Shown here one piece after another: positions 28,794 through 29,853 of a DNA stretch of 29,853 nucleotides. Location of the stretch: assembly GCA_964509475.1 (NCBI GenBank), contig CAZDXJ010000030.1, positions 1 through 29,853 of the forward strand, in the 5' to 3' direction. The notes under the pieces were generated by a model, which had not been told where the DNA came from, searched no databases, and was given only the letters and a program-made list of their open reading frames with translations. How positions within the stretch are numbered: the stretch's first letter is position 1; every line of letters begins with the position of its first letter. This DNA comes from CAZDXJ01 sp964509475 (GTDB lineage: Bacteria > Pseudomonadota > Gammaproteobacteria > Methylococcales > Methylomonadaceae). The translations under genes were made by a program, and so were the position numbers.

Positions 28794-29853
28794 TACTGCC
28801 CAAAAGAATATCTCCGTCAAAAAGGAGACGATTAAATCAAAAGCAGGTTACCGTTTTAATGTACAGGATTATTCATGGCTGTTAGATAAGAATAATACAG
28901 TGTATGTAGGTGCAACCCTCTGGCTTATGAAAGAGTCGTTGGTTGATGGGTATTTAAAGGCTTTATCCTACTATGCTGTCAATTACTCTTCTGCACACGT
29001 TAATAATATCAATGATCGTTTTGCGCACTACTTGCGGACTACAGGAAGTAAGGAAGTATCCACTACTAGCTTAATAAACTATCGTTCAAGCCTTACTGGT
29101 AATACTGAATGGTATTTGGGGACAATTCGGGGCTTTCTCAGGAAATGGCATGACCTAGGTTATGATGGTGTATCTGATGAAGTGATTGAGTTGCTAGATG
29201 GTTGGATAATAAAGGGTAATGTTAAAGGCGATGTTATTAAAAGGCTTGATCCATTAAAAGGTCCCCTTAGTGACCTAGAACTACAGAGCTTTAATGAAGG
29301 TGCTGTACAAGCCTATGAGCGAGGAGATATTTCATTGACAGATATGGCCATTGGTCTGGCAATTAGCAACACGGGTCGTCGCCCTATCCAAATATCCCAT
29401 TTGCGCTTGAAAGATGTTCTGAATGGCAAGAATAAGCGAGGAGAAGCTGTCTATCTGTTAAATGTCCCCAGAGCAAAACAGAGAGCAACGGATTTTCGTA
29501 AGCTATTTAAACAGTTTGCCATCACCGAAGAACTTTGGGTGATATTAACGGCACAGGCCGAACACGTAGTCCGTTCTCTGGAAGGTGCGATAGGTTTTGA
29601 GTTACAAAAGCCTGATAGGCTGGAATTACCGCTGTTTCCTGATATGGCGGCACTAAAGGATATTTCCACCCCCCAAGATATAAGGGCCGCGTTCAAGACA
29701 GATCAGTTGCACATTAGGGCTGCGAAAGTCTCAGAAATCTGCAAATTCATCGCAGAGACTGCCCAGATATATTCTGAGCGAACAGGAGAACTGTTGAATA
29801 TTATTCCACCCCAAAACACAAGACACAATTTTAAAAAAAATTATTCCATTCAC
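28786..29853 (+). CDS. Second recombinase-like protein of the same set, partial
   Basis: The frame is open from ATG 28786 to the window edge (356 codons, no stop). AAGGTG seven bases before the ATG and the 8-nt overlap with the previous gene support the start. An N-terminal core-binding-like region runs to about residue 150. A catalytic-domain-like part then begins: SDLELQSFNEGAVQAY, and ISNTGRRPIQISHLRLKDV with the likely first Arg (R198 or R199). The stretch NIIPPQNTRHNFKKN near the edge looks like box II with Arg-His kept but the first His replaced. The Tyr is beyond the window. With the preceding gene it resembles two members of a recombinase trio, such as gamma-mobile-trio islands; this is inference. 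Confidence 0.7.
   Translation, partial: MDNTAQKNISVKKETIKSKAGYRFNVQDYSWLLDKNNTVYVGATLWLMKESLVDGYLKALSYYAVNYSSAHVNNINDRFAHYLRTTGSKEVSTTSLINYRSSLTGNTEWYLGTIRGFLRKWHDLGYDGVSDEVIELLDGWIIKGNVKGDVIKRLDPLKGPLSDLELQSFNEGAVQAYERGDISLTDMAIGLAISNTGRRPIQISHLRLKDVLNGKNKRGEAVYLLNVPRAKQRATDFRKLFKQFAITEELWVILTAQAEHVVRSLEGAIGFELQKPDRLELPLFPDMAALKDISTPQDIRAAFKTDQLHIRAAKVSEICKFIAETAQIYSERTGELLNIIPPQNTRHNFKKNYSIH

Overview
The window looks like chromosomal DNA of a gammaproteobacterial methylotroph, most likely a methanotroph of the order Methylococcales. Two things support this. A complete fhcBADC-type operon (10605-15265) encodes the formyltransferase/hydrolase complex of the tetrahydromethanopterin formaldehyde-oxidation pathway, with a formaldehyde-activating-enzyme homologue close by (15929-16477). 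The housekeeping genes around it (prmB, aroC, exbBD-lpxK-ycaR-kdsB, bcp with an ACT-domain regulator, ssb) have gammaproteobacterial character and order. The genus assignment is inference.

Region 1 (1 to about 3721) is the end of a prophage or phage-like element. Leftward genes encode a lambda O-like and a P-like replication protein, an HNH nuclease, a small unknown protein, an unusual tRNA-like RNA with an encoded CCA end (417-558) and a DnaQ-type exonuclease that runs off the window. A Cro/YdaS-like repressor and a CI-like repressor diverge from a control region with three operator copies. The CI gene is probably read from a leaderless message and overlaps a secreted thermonuclease gene. 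The element ends at a 45-bp 3' half of a tRNA-Lys (3677-3721), which reads as the distal attachment site. The intact tRNA and the integrase would lie left of the window.

Region 2 (3752-7815) is accessory and decayed. It holds an IS66-type transposase pseudogene, a BrnT/BrnA toxin-antitoxin pair whose toxin is frameshifted, a repeat-rich intergenic stretch, and one unrecognised membrane-anchored protein (6186-7478) flanked on both sides by related repeats.

Region 3 (7816-15265) has a leftward two-domain family 2 glycosyltransferase, a leftward all-helical protein of unknown role, and then the rightward fhc operon with translationally coupled genes. A decayed TnpB (IS200/IS605 type) with its right-end hairpin sits directly after it.

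Region 4 (15929-26463) is mostly core genome. A leftward run encodes an ACT-domain GcvR-like protein, a Bcp peroxiredoxin, a Rieske ferredoxin and a divergent Fae. A rightward run encodes a TPR lipoprotein, PrmB, AroC, an MFS transporter, ExbB, ExbD, LpxK, Trm112-like YcaR, KdsB and a DUF4136 lipoprotein. Two leftward genes (DUF2892 and DUF1264 proteins) follow.

Region 5 (26536 to the end) has a 110-bp candidate MITE, ssb with a strong terminator, and two overlapping tyrosine-recombinase genes. The second is cut by the window edge. These probably mark the left end of another mobile island. No rRNA, complete canonical tRNA or CRISPR array was seen.
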